DNA of 64,000 bases from positions 62,001 through 126,000 of the forward strand of contig NZ_JACEHH010000003.1 in assembly GCF_014154935.1 (NCBI RefSeq), read 5' to 3'. This DNA comes from Stieleria mannarensis. GTDB taxonomy: Bacteria; Planctomycetota; Planctomycetia; Pirellulales; Pirellulaceae. A program made the translations under genes and the position numbers. The notes beneath the pieces were generated by a model, which did not search any database, was not told where the DNA came from, and saw only the letters and a list, made by a program, of their open reading frames with translations. Positions within the stretch are counted from its first letter, which is position 1; each line of letters opens with the position of its first letter. This document shows, piece after piece, positions 37,923 through 46,841 of the stretch.

Positions 37923-39041
37923 TCAATTGCCCGCACGCTGGATTTGGGAACTGGCATATGCGAGCAATTTGTCGGCGATTTCAGCGGTCGGGCTAGGCTG
38001 ATCGGAGGAAACCGTGGCGGGGCGATGTCCTTTTCGCAACTGCGCGGTGAATTGTTCGACCACATTGGAACTCCTGTCCCAGAGGAGCGCAGTTGTGCCC
38101 AAGCCATCTGATCGCTCTGTGGTTTCTCGAAGGACCAGGCAGGGCATTTGTAAGTAACCGCACTCCTCCTGGATGCTGCCCCCGTCGGTAATAACGCCAC
38201 ATGCGTGCCTAAGCAATCCGATAAATTGCGGATAATCCAGCATGTCTCGGCAGGTGACATTGGCGTTTAGCTGATCTGCCAAGCCGAATCGACGCAAGTA
38301 GTTTTTTGTCGGGCGATGGATAACGAACTCGACGTCGATTTTTGACGAGACCTCGTTGATCGCCCGAATCGCATCGGCAAATCTTTTTCGATGGGTAATG
38401 GTTTCGAGCCGATGACAGGTCGCCAAAACATAGGGCATCTTCGGCAAGTCATCGCGTGGCTCTTCTTCGTTCAATACCATGCGTAGCGAATCAACGACCG
38501 TGTTGCCGCAAACGGGGACAACCTTTCCACGGACGTTCATCGTCGTCAAATTTTGAGCCGCCTCTTGGGAAGGGGCGAAAAGCAGATCGGCGCGATGCAT
38601 GCACCAGATCCGAATCAGTTCTTCAGGGAAAGGATTGAACCATTTAAAGCTTCTCAAACCCGCTTCGACATGAACGGTGGATAGCCCGGCCGCTCGCGAA
38701 AGTTGCAACCCAAGAAGCGTGCTGAGCGTGTCACCGTGAATCAAACAGACACCGCCGCCGGGAAAAATTTGTTCTCGAAGGCGACGACGGGCAAACCATG
38801 TGGATGCCAGATGTTTGAGGTACCATCTCGCCGCACCAGCCATCGACGTGATGTCAGCCTCGGAATCACGTAGGGAAATACACGGTTCAGGAAGCCCTAA
38901 TGCGTAACGGAGCTTGCGCGTGATTTCTGCATGCTGTCCGGAATCGACATAGCGAAACGGAACTCGCCGTCTGGACAGTTCACGCATCAGCGGCGCCATC
39001 TTGATCAACTGGGCTTTGGTTCCGATGAAGAAGTGAATCAT
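37923..39041 (-). CDS. UDP-N-acetylglucosamine 2-epimerase family protein
   Basis: A 372-residue cytoplasmic GT-B-fold enzyme of the WecB type, which interconverts UDP-GlcNAc and UDP-ManNAc. Family segments visible are FIGTKAQLIKMAPL at the start, CLIHGDT, VHVEAGLRSF, FPEE, ATCHRLE and the late TDGGSIQEE loop. The usual N-terminal GTRPE motif is altered to GTKAQ, and the catalytic-loop TDSGGIQEE to TDGGSIQEE. It could therefore be a hydrolysing or otherwise changed member. It lies 24 bases after the sulfotransferase gene and abuts the flippase gene. It probably supplies a ManNAc-type sugar to the glycan made by its neighbours. Confidence 0.82.
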   Translation of the reverse strand: MIHFFIGTKAQLIKMAPLMRELSRRRVPFRYVDSGQHAEITRKLRYALGLPEPCISLRDSEADITSMAGAARWYLKHLASTWFARRRLREQIFPGGGVCLIHGDTLSTLLGLQLSRAAGLSTVHVEAGLRSFKWFNPFPEELIRIWCMHRADLLFAPSQEAAQNLTTMNVRGKVVPVCGNTVVDSLRMVLNEEEPRDDLPKMPYVLATCHRLETITHRKRFADAIRAINEVSSKIDVEFVIHRPTKNYLRRFGLADQLNANVTCRDMLDYPQFIGLLRHACGVITDGGSIQEECGYLQMPCLVLRETTERSDGLGTTALLWDRSSNVVEQFTAQLRKGHRPATVSSDQPSPTAEIADKLLAYASSQIQRAGN

Positions 39042-39065
39042 GAAACTAGTGAGGAGCCCGCTGGC

Positions 39066-39590
39066 TTAGATCTGTGCTTCGCGAAGGTTTAGGAAGGCCA
39101 TCGGGACTTGGAAATCCTCGCTTGACTTCAAAGTGGCAAAGGTTGTTATCCAAACTTGAATCGGTAAATTACTAATCGCCAAGTAACCTCGAATCCACTG
39201 CAAGGTGTAGACACACCAAATGAGGAATTTAAAAGGTCGGTCGCCCCACCAATGCTGGAGTTGGCTCTGCACAGCCTCTTCGCGAGGGCGAAACACGTAG
39301 ATCAACTTCGCGTCTGGAACAAGACGGATCCAGCGGCGGATTCGGTAGCTGGCTTTAGGGTATTTAAGGACGACTCGTCCCTCTGGTAGGGAGTCGATGA
39401 ATCGTTCCGCCTGTTCCCAGTTCCACTTCCGGGAAATCGCTTTGAATCTGGCACTCTCGTAAGTCGGGTATTCTGTGGAATCCGAAGTGACATCCTGCGG
39501 GATTTGAAAGCCCAGATCTAGGAGTTTTTCGGTCAGGAGCGAAGTTCCGGTTCGGTTGCTACCCACTACGAAAACAATCGTGCGACTCAT
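39066..39590 (-). CDS. Small sulfotransferase-like protein
   Basis: A 174-residue protein whose N-terminus (VVGSNRTGTSLLTEKL) is the 5'-phosphosulfate-binding loop of PAPS sulfotransferases. A later RVVLKYPKASYRIRRW...AKLIYVFRPREE stretch matches the 3'-phosphate-binding strand and Arg/Ser region. It is shorter than the usual 250-300 residues; the C-terminal lid part is missing or reduced. The start at ATG 39590 overlaps the stop of the glycosyltransferase gene (ATGA). It could add sulfate to the glycan made by its operon neighbours. Confidence 0.75.
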   Translation of the reverse strand: MSRTIVFVVGSNRTGTSLLTEKLLDLGFQIPQDVTSDSTEYPTYESARFKAISRKWNWEQAERFIDSLPEGRVVLKYPKASYRIRRWIRLVPDAKLIYVFRPREEAVQSQLQHWWGDRPFKFLIWCVYTLQWIRGYLAISNLPIQVWITTFATLKSSEDFQVPMAFLNLREAQI

Positions 39591-40645
39591 TGAACTGACT
39601 CCGCTACGGGGTTCGACGCCGGCTTGGACCGTCGTTGCAGGTAAAGCAATTCTTCTTGAATTCGCCGACTCCGGCCGATTTGATCGGCGACCAACGAGAG
39701 GACTGCGAAGGAAACCCCCATCACCAAACTGACGCCGCCGATGGTGATTAACGAGGTCCACGGTGAGGTCCGGCCGGTCAGCAACCATACGAAGCCGACA
39801 AAGCCGACCAAAACGAGTCCCGCGAAAACAAACAGCAAGGCGATCGAGCCGAAGAACAGCAACGGTCGCCAATCCCGTAGTGCTCTCAGGATGATCGTGA
39901 GGCTGCGGAATCCGTAACGCCAAAGGTTGGACGCGACCCGGCTTTTTCCGTGCTCCCGTTCGCCTCGAACCACCAACGGCACTTCGGTCATCGCGATTCC
40001 CTTTGCGGCCAGGTCGATAAACGATTCCTGGGTGTAGGTGAATCTTCCGAACAGGTTCAGTTTCAACGCGGTGTTGCGAGAATAGGCCCGGAACCCGCAC
40101 GACACATCACTAAACTTGGGGCCGCCGGTGATCGCGTTGATCAACCGGCACATCATCCGATTGCCCCACAACTTGATCGCCGGCATCTCTGGAAGTTTCG
40201 CCCGATCGGCGAATCGCGTGCATGTGACGAAACCGAATCCTTCCCGCACAATCGGGGCGACCAGCTCGGGAATGTCTTCCGGACGAAATTGGCCGTCGGC
40301 ATCCATGTTGACAATCACATCCGCCCCGCGAGACAGTGCCGCTTCGACACCCGATGCGAAGGCGGCACCCACACCCAAGTTCGTCGGATGACGAACCACG
40401 TCGGCTCCCCCTTGCCGTGCCAGATGAGCCGTTTCGTCGGTTGAGCCGTCATCGACCACGATGATGTCAACCGACGCGATCCCGGGAATGGATCGCGGAA
40501 TCCGCTCGATGACGTTGGCGATCGTGGCCGATTCGTTCAATGCCGGCAAGATCACGACGAGCCGTGTTGCGGACGCCAACGGTCTCACTGGGTCGGCCCC
40601 ATCGACGGATTCGATCCGTTCAACCGGCTTGAGTTCGGTGGTCAT
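39587..40645 (-). CDS. Family 2 glycosyltransferase (polyprenyl-phosphate type) with two C-terminal TM helices
   Basis: A 352-residue membrane-anchored GT-A enzyme. The nucleotide-sugar motif VVDDGSTDETAHLARQ begins near residue 60, the metal-binding NMDADGQFRPEDIPE near 115, and two TM helices lie at about 265-290 and 300-325. The organisation matches DPM1/GtrB-type synthases that load a sugar onto dolichyl- or undecaprenyl-phosphate. That product is the donor type used by GT-C enzymes such as the upstream TMTC-like protein. Its start overlaps the stop of that gene by four bases (ATGA), and it overlaps the sulfotransferase gene too. Confidence 0.9.
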   Translation of the reverse strand: MTTELKPVERIESVDGADPVRPLASATRLVVILPALNESATIANVIERIPRSIPGIASVDIIVVDDGSTDETAHLARQGGADVVRHPTNLGVGAAFASGVEAALSRGADVIVNMDADGQFRPEDIPELVAPIVREGFGFVTCTRFADRAKLPEMPAIKLWGNRMMCRLINAITGGPKFSDVSCGFRAYSRNTALKLNLFGRFTYTQESFIDLAAKGIAMTEVPLVVRGEREHGKSRVASNLWRYGFRSLTIILRALRDWRPLLFFGSIALLFVFAGLVLVGFVGFVWLLTGRTSPWTSLITIGGVSLVMGVSFAVLSLVADQIGRSRRIQEELLYLQRRSKPASNPVAESVQ

Positions 40646-42579
40646 TGGGCGCTGCCCTCCGCCGAGGATTCATTTCGCAGTTCGGCCAATTCCGCTTTGA
40701 AGATCGCCGGGATGTGGACACGCGGGGCGTTTTGGGCGAATTCATAGTGCGCTATCGCGGCAGAAAGGTCTTTGCGGGCGGCATCGATCTGGCCGAGTTC
40801 GCGATGGGGTTGCCACAAATAGGGACCAAGTTGTGCGGCGCGTTCGAGGTGGGCCTCCGCTTCGTCGAATCGCTGCTGATTTTTCAACAGTTGCCCCAAC
40901 CGCAGGTGAGCGATGACATCCTTGGGCTCAAGCTCCAGACCCCGTCGAAACTTCGCCTCGGCGTCGTCCACGCGATCAAGTTGCTCCAAAACATGAGCGC
41001 AGCCGAAATGGAAAACAGCCTTCCCGGGTTCCGCTTCAACCGCCCGCTCGTAGAAGGGTAATGCTTGCTGCGGTTGTTGACGATGTGTGACCAGAAAGTA
41101 CGCGTAGTTGTAGAGCAATTGTGAGAAGTCAGGGTCGAGTCGGAGTCCGATTCGATAATGTTGTTCGGCGACATCGAGATCACCGTCAGCGGCGGCGTAG
41201 TTGGCCAAATTCATGTGACCACGCGAATTGTGGGGGCTGACACGCACCACGTCTTTCCACATGCCGACTTGGCTGTGATAGATTTGATTCCGCTCGCGGG
41301 TCGCCCAGGTCAACGCAACGGCAGCCAGAACCGAAAGCGAAAGTGTCCCGGCCGCCGCCATTTTTTCGCAACGTTCGATTCTGCTTCCCGCCAGCGTGAA
41401 GAGACCAAAGCAAGCCAGGACAACGCCGCAAATCAGGGTGGCGAGGGAGAGGTAGACGCGATGCTCAAACGCCAGGTGCAGCGGGACGATTGTTGAGCTG
41501 GGGGCGAGGATGATGAAGTAGCTGAGGATCAAGAACGCGATCGAGGGGAGTCGCCAAAGCAGCACAAATCCGGTCGCCAGGATTCCGAGAATCAGGGCGC
41601 CTTTTCCGTAGATCTCCAGCCGGTGATGGGCGATCTGCCAGACGTAGTCGAGGCAAAGGTCCTTGGGCCAGAACGAAAGCCGGAAGTAGTGCAATAAGAC
41701 ACCGGGTTGAGAGCGCAGGTATTCCCAACTGGTTGCCCGTCTGCCGGCCGAATCAGGCGGATCGACGTAGTACGGGACTTTGCCGATGCCGACAACGAAG
41801 TACAGCAGCGCGGCGCACAAAACCGGACCGTGGACCCAAGCCCGGCGGCGGAGTACGTCGGACCAGGTGGTTGCCAGGAAAAGGCGATCGTACAGCAGCG
41901 CAACGGGCACGATCATCAAGCCAACTTCTTTGGTCCCGATCGATAGCCCGGCCGCAGCGATCGCAAACCCATACCAACCTCGAGATCCGTCGGTCGCACC
42001 GCGATTCAAGCCGTACAAGCACGCCAGGAAAAACATCCCCATCAAAGCTTCCAGTCGCTGGACGATGTACGTCACGCTTTCGGTCTGCAACGGATGCACG
42101 AGCCACAGCAGTGCCACACAGAAGGCAAGCACGGCCGATTGATGGCGGAGGATCGGCGGCGCGGGGGGCAACCGCAGCGTCCGCCGCACCAAGCCCATCA
42201 GGAACAAGCCGGCGGCGAGGTGAATCAGCAAATTGACCGCATGGTAACCCCACAGATCCAGACCATGCAACGAGCGATTCAAGGCGAACGTCCAACGCCC
42301 CACCGCTCGCCGTCGAAGCCCACCGGGAATCTCCTCCGCCGTCGCATTCCAGGTCCCGGCGAGCGACGTGAGCGAATGGTTGGTGACGATGCAGGGATAA
42401 TCATCGAAGTGAAACACACCGGCAAAGCTGTTTTCGTAGGCGATCAACCCCGCCAGTGTCAGAAGCATCGCGAACATCCACACCGTGCGGCAATCTTTGC
42501 CTTGAGAACACGAGTTTTTCCCGACCGGCACAATCGATTTGACCGTGCCATCATGAGTCTGCTGCGTCATGGAGGTCAT
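40642..42579 (-). CDS. TMTC-like membrane glycosyltransferase with C-terminal TPR domain
   Basis: A 645-residue protein. The N-terminal 440 residues have about ten TM helices and the GT-C-type loop FHFDDYPCIVTN (acidic pair after TM1) followed by family segments such as HAVNLLIHL and HPLQTESVTYI. The C-terminal 200 residues have five TPR units. The layout equals TMTC proteins (DUF1736 + TPR), which in animals O-mannosylate cadherins and in bacteria are mostly unstudied. ATG 42579 overlaps the tadG stop (ATGA), directly linking pilus and glycan genes. It could use the lipid-linked sugar made by the next gene's product to modify an exported protein. Confidence 0.85.
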   Translation of the reverse strand: MTSMTQQTHDGTVKSIVPVGKNSCSQGKDCRTVWMFAMLLTLAGLIAYENSFAGVFHFDDYPCIVTNHSLTSLAGTWNATAEEIPGGLRRRAVGRWTFALNRSLHGLDLWGYHAVNLLIHLAAGLFLMGLVRRTLRLPPAPPILRHQSAVLAFCVALLWLVHPLQTESVTYIVQRLEALMGMFFLACLYGLNRGATDGSRGWYGFAIAAAGLSIGTKEVGLMIVPVALLYDRLFLATTWSDVLRRRAWVHGPVLCAALLYFVVGIGKVPYYVDPPDSAGRRATSWEYLRSQPGVLLHYFRLSFWPKDLCLDYVWQIAHHRLEIYGKGALILGILATGFVLLWRLPSIAFLILSYFIILAPSSTIVPLHLAFEHRVYLSLATLICGVVLACFGLFTLAGSRIERCEKMAAAGTLSLSVLAAVALTWATRERNQIYHSQVGMWKDVVRVSPHNSRGHMNLANYAAADGDLDVAEQHYRIGLRLDPDFSQLLYNYAYFLVTHRQQPQQALPFYERAVEAEPGKAVFHFGCAHVLEQLDRVDDAEAKFRRGLELEPKDVIAHLRLGQLLKNQQRFDEAEAHLERAAQLGPYLWQPHRELGQIDAARKDLSAAIAHYEFAQNAPRVHIPAIFKAELAELRNESSAEGSAQ

Positions 42580-43853
42580 CGTACGGATCTCGATAAGGCG
42601 GGGACACGCAGCAGTTCATTCGACTCGTCAAATTGATGTACCGTGTCTAGTAGTTCAGTGGCATCGATATCTACCCAAGCATCAGGAGCATGCCGAAGAG
42701 TTGCCGTCGCATTGGTAACAGCGACTGGTTGCAGCGTCTCTTTGGTGAACACAAGATCCGTCCCAACGATGTTTACGTCATCGACATGTCCAAATCCAAT
42801 CACCCGAACGGTCGATGAACCACCGTTGTCCATCAGTTCCGCGGTAAGGATAATGAAACCCTCATTCGCGATGAGCTCATTCGCTTGATCGTGCGTTCCC
42901 ATCGCTTCCTCACCGACCGACGTGACTGTCAACAATGCTTGATCGAAGATCGTTGCGTCGTCAGCCCCACTTCCGAGCGTGACCGGTGAATCAAACTGCC
43001 ATTGGTCGATATCCATGCGGACATTGAGTACACCGACCAAACCAATCCCACTATTTCCCAGCCCAACTTGAAGTGCTGGACTTGCATGCGCGATCGCAGT
43101 GGAACGTACTGTCGTTCCATAACGACGAAAGTCATGCTCACCGTCGCGTGGGGCCGCTGGCAGCCAGCTCAGCAGTCCTAACATAAGCGGTAATCCGCCG
43201 CCGTTCGAGCTAACATCGGCGACGCGATCAAGCCCATGGGGGTCATGTGTCCGCCGCATGCGAATAAGAAATGCGTCAACATAATCAGTGGTTGAATCAG
43301 CAGCCGATGGCTCGTTCACGACGAAGTCATCACGTTCGTACGAGTCGTTTACAAGGGTCGTGGACTCTCGATGCGAAGTCTGGTTGCGATCGTAGAAGCC
43401 AACGACCATGTCGCCGTGCGGTTCGTTATCGAGGTTGAGTTCAAAGTCATCCGGGCGGTAGACATAGTGCGATCGATTTGCGGGCAGGTTGGCTGTCCCA
43501 TGTCCGTCACCGAAGGTCACTTGCCGATACCCGTGACCGCTCGTCAGGCTGCTTGCGATTCCGGCACCGATAGTCTTTACGTTTGACGACGTGTCGAGAT
43601 CGTCATCAAATGCAAGCCGCAAGAGCTTCCTCGCTTTATCACGGCGTTCAAATTCAGTGACACTTGAATCGTTATGCCCGCGCAGTCCTTCCAGCGCCGA
43701 CGCGTTCACGCCCGTTTGCATTTGACGCCTCGCCAGCAGGACGAACCCGTAGTCGACGGTGAGTGCAAGCACACCCACCAGCGCGATCAAGACGAAGAAG
43801 ACCAGGATCAGCGATTGTCCCCGGCGACTGCGATAACGAATGGAGGTTTTCAA
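42576..43853 (-). CDS. TadG-like Flp pilus assembly protein
   Basis: A 425-residue protein with a basic N-terminus and one TM helix at about residues 14-36 (LILVFFVLIALVGVLALTV) followed by the Tad N-domain helix (LLARRQMQTGVNASALEGL). The rest is an extracytoplasmic domain without a recognised VWA motif. The RRGQSLIL start resembles pseudopilins but lacks the Glu at +5, so it is probably not processed. It overlaps the tadE stop at its start and the TMTC-like gene at its end, both by four bases. It is a likely minor or structural component of the pilus machine. Confidence 0.8.
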   Translation of the reverse strand: MKTSIRYRSRRGQSLILVFFVLIALVGVLALTVDYGFVLLARRQMQTGVNASALEGLRGHNDSSVTEFERRDKARKLLRLAFDDDLDTSSNVKTIGAGIASSLTSGHGYRQVTFGDGHGTANLPANRSHYVYRPDDFELNLDNEPHGDMVVGFYDRNQTSHRESTTLVNDSYERDDFVVNEPSAADSTTDYVDAFLIRMRRTHDPHGLDRVADVSSNGGGLPLMLGLLSWLPAAPRDGEHDFRRYGTTVRSTAIAHASPALQVGLGNSGIGLVGVLNVRMDIDQWQFDSPVTLGSGADDATIFDQALLTVTSVGEEAMGTHDQANELIANEGFIILTAELMDNGGSSTVRVIGFGHVDDVNIVGTDLVFTKETLQPVAVTNATATLRHAPDAWVDIDATELLDTVHQFDESNELLRVPALSRSVR

Positions 43854-44683
43854 TTGAACACCTCACGCCGATAAATCGCCTGAACTGATATGACTTTTCG
43901 GTACGGACGAACTCCCGCGGAACGAAACAGGGCGGCTTGTCGACCGAGACCGAACCGACCGCTGTGAATCGTCGTGGCGGCCGCGCCGGATTCGGCCGGT
44001 ACGACGAGAGCGTAGTTGCTGCCGGTCGAACCGTCACTGAGCGCGGAGTCATTGGCATCGACGATGACCTCCCCTTCGCTGCCGACTCGATTCACCAACG
44101 TCGTGGATTGAGCCGGATAGTTGATCCGCAGGGCGACCATGCCTGGCACGAACGAAGCTGCCGAATTCGTCGCCGCGAGACTGTATGGACCCTCAGCACC
44201 ACCTGGTCGAATCTCTTCGACGGGTGCCACCCACTCCAAAATCGATTCAGTGCCATCACTCGCGTAACCGACCAGAGGAATCAAAACTGTTTCGACGCCA
44301 TTGCGGTTCGTAACGATTGCTCCAGGGTAGCGGTAGACCCGTTCTCCTCTTGAGTCATCAGCAATCATGACTTGGGTCAACAGACGGTTCAATAATGGTA
44401 GCGAGTCGATGTAGGAACGATTCCAGTTTGATGCCGAGATGATCAGTTCGGCCTCGTCGTAAATCTGTTCTTGAAACAGTGGGTCATCCATCACGAGGAC
44501 GTCACTGTGGTCTGCATCCAAGTCACCAAGCCCTAACTTTGCCGTTGCTGAAAACGGAATTCGTGAAATCTCCATCGCGGCCACGTCGACGGCTTGTTGC
44601 AGCGTGTTGGCTTGATAGAAGAACAGCCCGAAGCTGATCGTGGCGCCGATGATGATCACCAATAATGGGATCAAGAACGCCAT
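43850..44683 (-). CDS. TadE-like pseudopilin, start uncertain
   Basis: From the first ATG (44683) the protein has 277 residues and begins inside the membrane helix (MAFLIPLLVIIIG). However, the same open frame encodes RRGQALVE just upstream, a proper prepilin-peptidase site (cut after Gly, Glu at +5) as in the Flp pilin of this operon. Between 44684 and 44877 this frame has no ATG, GTG or TTG; only ATC at 44740 and CTG at 44800 could serve. The true start is thus probably non-canonical and inside the DUF192 gene, which ends at 44689. The periplasmic part has no named domain. Confidence 0.75.
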   Translation of the reverse strand: MAFLIPLLVIIIGATISFGLFFYQANTLQQAVDVAAMEISRIPFSATAKLGLGDLDADHSDVLVMDDPLFQEQIYDEAELIISASNWNRSYIDSLPLLNRLLTQVMIADDSRGERVYRYPGAIVTNRNGVETVLIPLVGYASDGTESILEWVAPVEEIRPGGAEGPYSLAATNSAASFVPGMVALRINYPAQSTTLVNRVGSEGEVIVDANDSALSDGSTGSNYALVVPAESGAAATTIHSGRFGLGRQAALFRSAGVRPYRKVISVQAIYRREVFN

Positions 44684-44688
44684 CTCAA

Positions 44689-45060
44689 CTAACGCTTGAC
44701 CTCTTCGATTCGCAGTTTTACGCCGATGGCAAGATCGGATTGACCTGCCGGTGTTTCGAGCACACTGGTTGTTCCCCGCGGTGCGATCGCGATCCGCCAG
44801 GGACGCAGTCCCCGACGAGCGCCGATCACCGTGTCGTCGTTGGACAAGAAGACGACGTCGATCGCCATCCGCATCCACATCGTGTGGATCGAGCCGCACG
44901 GGCGGATCAAAATCGCCGAACTCGGCCGCGTCTTGCCCTTGAACATCCAACCCCGAAAGCGACTCCAAACGGAATCGGCGATCTCGAGGTGTTCGATCAG
45001 CACGCGGCCACTTTCGGCGTCGATGAGCCGGTGCCGGGGTGGCAATTGGGGTTTTTGCAT
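44689..45060 (-). CDS. DUF192 protein within the tad operon
   Basis: A 123-residue small beta-rich domain protein. The DUF192 signature is clear: FRGWMFKGKTRPSSAILIRPC, the MWMRMAIDVVFL core and GLRPWRIAIAPRGTTSVLETPAG. No signal peptide is seen, although many family members are exported. Function of the family is unknown. It starts 15 bases after tadC, and its 3' end overlaps the probable upstream start of tadE, so its translation and that of tadE are linked. Confidence 0.85.
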   Translation of the reverse strand: MQKPQLPPRHRLIDAESGRVLIEHLEIADSVWSRFRGWMFKGKTRPSSAILIRPCGSIHTMWMRMAIDVVFLSNDDTVIGARRGLRPWRIAIAPRGTTSVLETPAGQSDLAIGVKLRIEEVKR

Positions 45061-45075
45061 TGGGATGTTTCAAAC

Positions 45076-45993
45076 TCATTGTCCGGAGACTCCTCGCATC
45101 ATTTGCCCCATCATGCCAAAGGCCTCGTTGATCATCGGTCCGAGCAACACGATGAAAATTCCCGGCAGGAATCCGATCACCATCGGGGCGACCAACTTGG
45201 TGGGAACCGCCATGGCTGCCGCGGTCGCCCGCTCGCGTCTTCGGCTGCGAATCTCGATCGCTTGAATGCGCAATGTCGCCGCCATGCCCGCTCCGCTCTG
45301 TTCCGCCTGGATCAACGCGGAGATAAAGGCGGAGAACATCGGCACCGATACCCTTGTCATCAATCGCCGAAGGGCATCGACGCGGGGTCTGCCCGCCATG
45401 GTGTCGCGTTGAAAAAGACGGAAGTCTTGTACAAGGGGGCGGTTGGGTGGTTGGACCGCCAGGATCCGCTCGAGCGCCGCGTCAAATCCGATCCCGGCTT
45501 GCGCCAAGGTATTCAGTAGATCCAACATTAACGGCAAGTCTTGCTGAATCGCCCCGACGCGCTGCCGCCGCGTCGCACGCACGACCAGCGTCGGTAGCAG
45601 CGCGATCACGACGACCAGGAACCAGGGGAGTGCCAGGGCGAACGGAACCATCACGTTGCCCACCCCGCCCGGAATGCCGTACAGCAGATTTACGGCCAAG
45701 TCGATTAATCCACGTTGACGAACGGCCATGACAAAGCCGACCGCGACCAAAATCCCGATCAGGGTTGCCGCAACGAACAGCAGGGGAGCGATCGGACGCC
45801 GGTATCCCGCGCGGAACAACCAATTTGCAAGGACGCCGCGACTGACTTCCGCTTGACCGGCGAGCGCAGACGCCGGATCCGGCTCCAGTTCTGCTTCGCT
45901 GACCAAGCGTCGCCACACAAGTTCGCGTCGATGCATCGCGAGCAGGAGCCATACGACCCCGATCAGAACTAAAAACATGATGACGTAAAGCAT
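45076..45993 (-). CDS. tadC: Tad pilus inner-membrane platform protein TadC
   Basis: A 305-residue polytopic protein of the type II secretion F family. It has an N-terminal TM helix (residues 1-20), a cytoplasmic part, further TM helices at about 70-90 and 110-135, the GspF-like helical domain (DLPLMLDLLNTLAQAGIGFDAALERI) and a final TM region ending in a Met/Gly-rich tail. ATG 45993 starts two bases after tadB ends. With TadB it forms the membrane platform on which the CpaF ATPase works. Confidence 0.9.
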   Translation of the reverse strand: MLYVIMFLVLIGVVWLLLAMHRRELVWRRLVSEAELEPDPASALAGQAEVSRGVLANWLFRAGYRRPIAPLLFVAATLIGILVAVGFVMAVRQRGLIDLAVNLLYGIPGGVGNVMVPFALALPWFLVVVIALLPTLVVRATRRQRVGAIQQDLPLMLDLLNTLAQAGIGFDAALERILAVQPPNRPLVQDFRLFQRDTMAGRPRVDALRRLMTRVSVPMFSAFISALIQAEQSGAGMAATLRIQAIEIRSRRRERATAAAMAVPTKLVAPMVIGFLPGIFIVLLGPMINEAFGMMGQMMRGVSGQ

Positions 45994-45995
45994 CG

Positions 45996-46841
45996 TTACA
46001 CCTTCGGTCTGCTGATTTTCGACACCATGGCGATTCCGACGCCTTGAAGCACGAGAGCCAACGTGATCAACCAAGTCCCGGTCGGAGTGGTCAGGAAGCG
46101 TACAAAACGAGGGGGATCGCTTTGCCACATCATCGCCGCCATGAACCAAGTGACCACCAAAACGACCACGGTGGTCAAGCGTCCCTGGGTGCTGAGTGCT
46201 CGGATTTGACGCGCGATGATCAAGCGGTCTCGGATGGTCCGCCCGATCCCCGCGAGGATTTCCCCGAGGCTACCGCCGGCTTCCCAGTTCACCGACAAGG
46301 TGGTCGAAAACAAACGGAACGTTTCCATCGGAACGCGTTCACTTAGTTCGCCAAAGACTTCAGGCGGTGAATCGCCCAGTCGCAAACGGGCGACCATTTC
46401 GTCGAGTTCCCGTTTGATCGGCATCGGCGCATATTCGGCGGCTTGGGTGAGCGCGGTCTGCAATGACGATCCCGCCCTTACCGATGCCACCAGGACATCA
46501 ATCGTGTCGGCGAGTTGCGTTTCGATCCTGCTTTGACGCCATTCCAAAATCCACGCGTCCAGTTCAACACCTAGCAGCGTGACCACCACGCCCAACGCAC
46601 ATGCGATCGGGACGGGACAGACGAACGCCAAGACCAGGCTGGCCGTAACGGCGATCGCGACCACCACGGCGATCCACCAATGGCGCCGCGCGAATGGCCG
46701 CTGACGCGACTCAATTTCGTCATCGGTATCCTGTTCGGTCAGTCGGTTGCGGACCTGTTCACGCCGCCAACTCTCGTACCAGTAGTATCCGATACCCGCA
46801 GTGGCGGCCAACAATCCGGCGGGAAACAACACCGCGTTCAC
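45996..46841 (-). CDS. tadB: Tad pilus inner-membrane platform protein TadB
   Basis: A 281-residue F-family platform protein. TM helices lie at the N-terminus and at about 53-95. The GspF domain is LADTIDVLVASVRAGSSLQTAL to REL, with the later ILAGIGRTIRDRL segment, and two C-terminal helices follow. The start is GTG 46841 in a GTGA overlap with the cpaF stop, so translation is coupled. Length and order match TadB of alpha- and gammaproteobacterial Tad loci. Confidence 0.9.
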   Translation of the reverse strand: MNAVLFPAGLLAATAGIGYYWYESWRREQVRNRLTEQDTDDEIESRQRPFARRHWWIAVVVAIAVTASLVLAFVCPVPIACALGVVVTLLGVELDAWILEWRQSRIETQLADTIDVLVASVRAGSSLQTALTQAAEYAPMPIKRELDEMVARLRLGDSPPEVFGELSERVPMETFRLFSTTLSVNWEAGGSLGEILAGIGRTIRDRLIIARQIRALSTQGRLTTVVVLVVTWFMAAMMWQSDPPRFVRFLTTPTGTWLITLALVLQGVGIAMVSKISRPKV

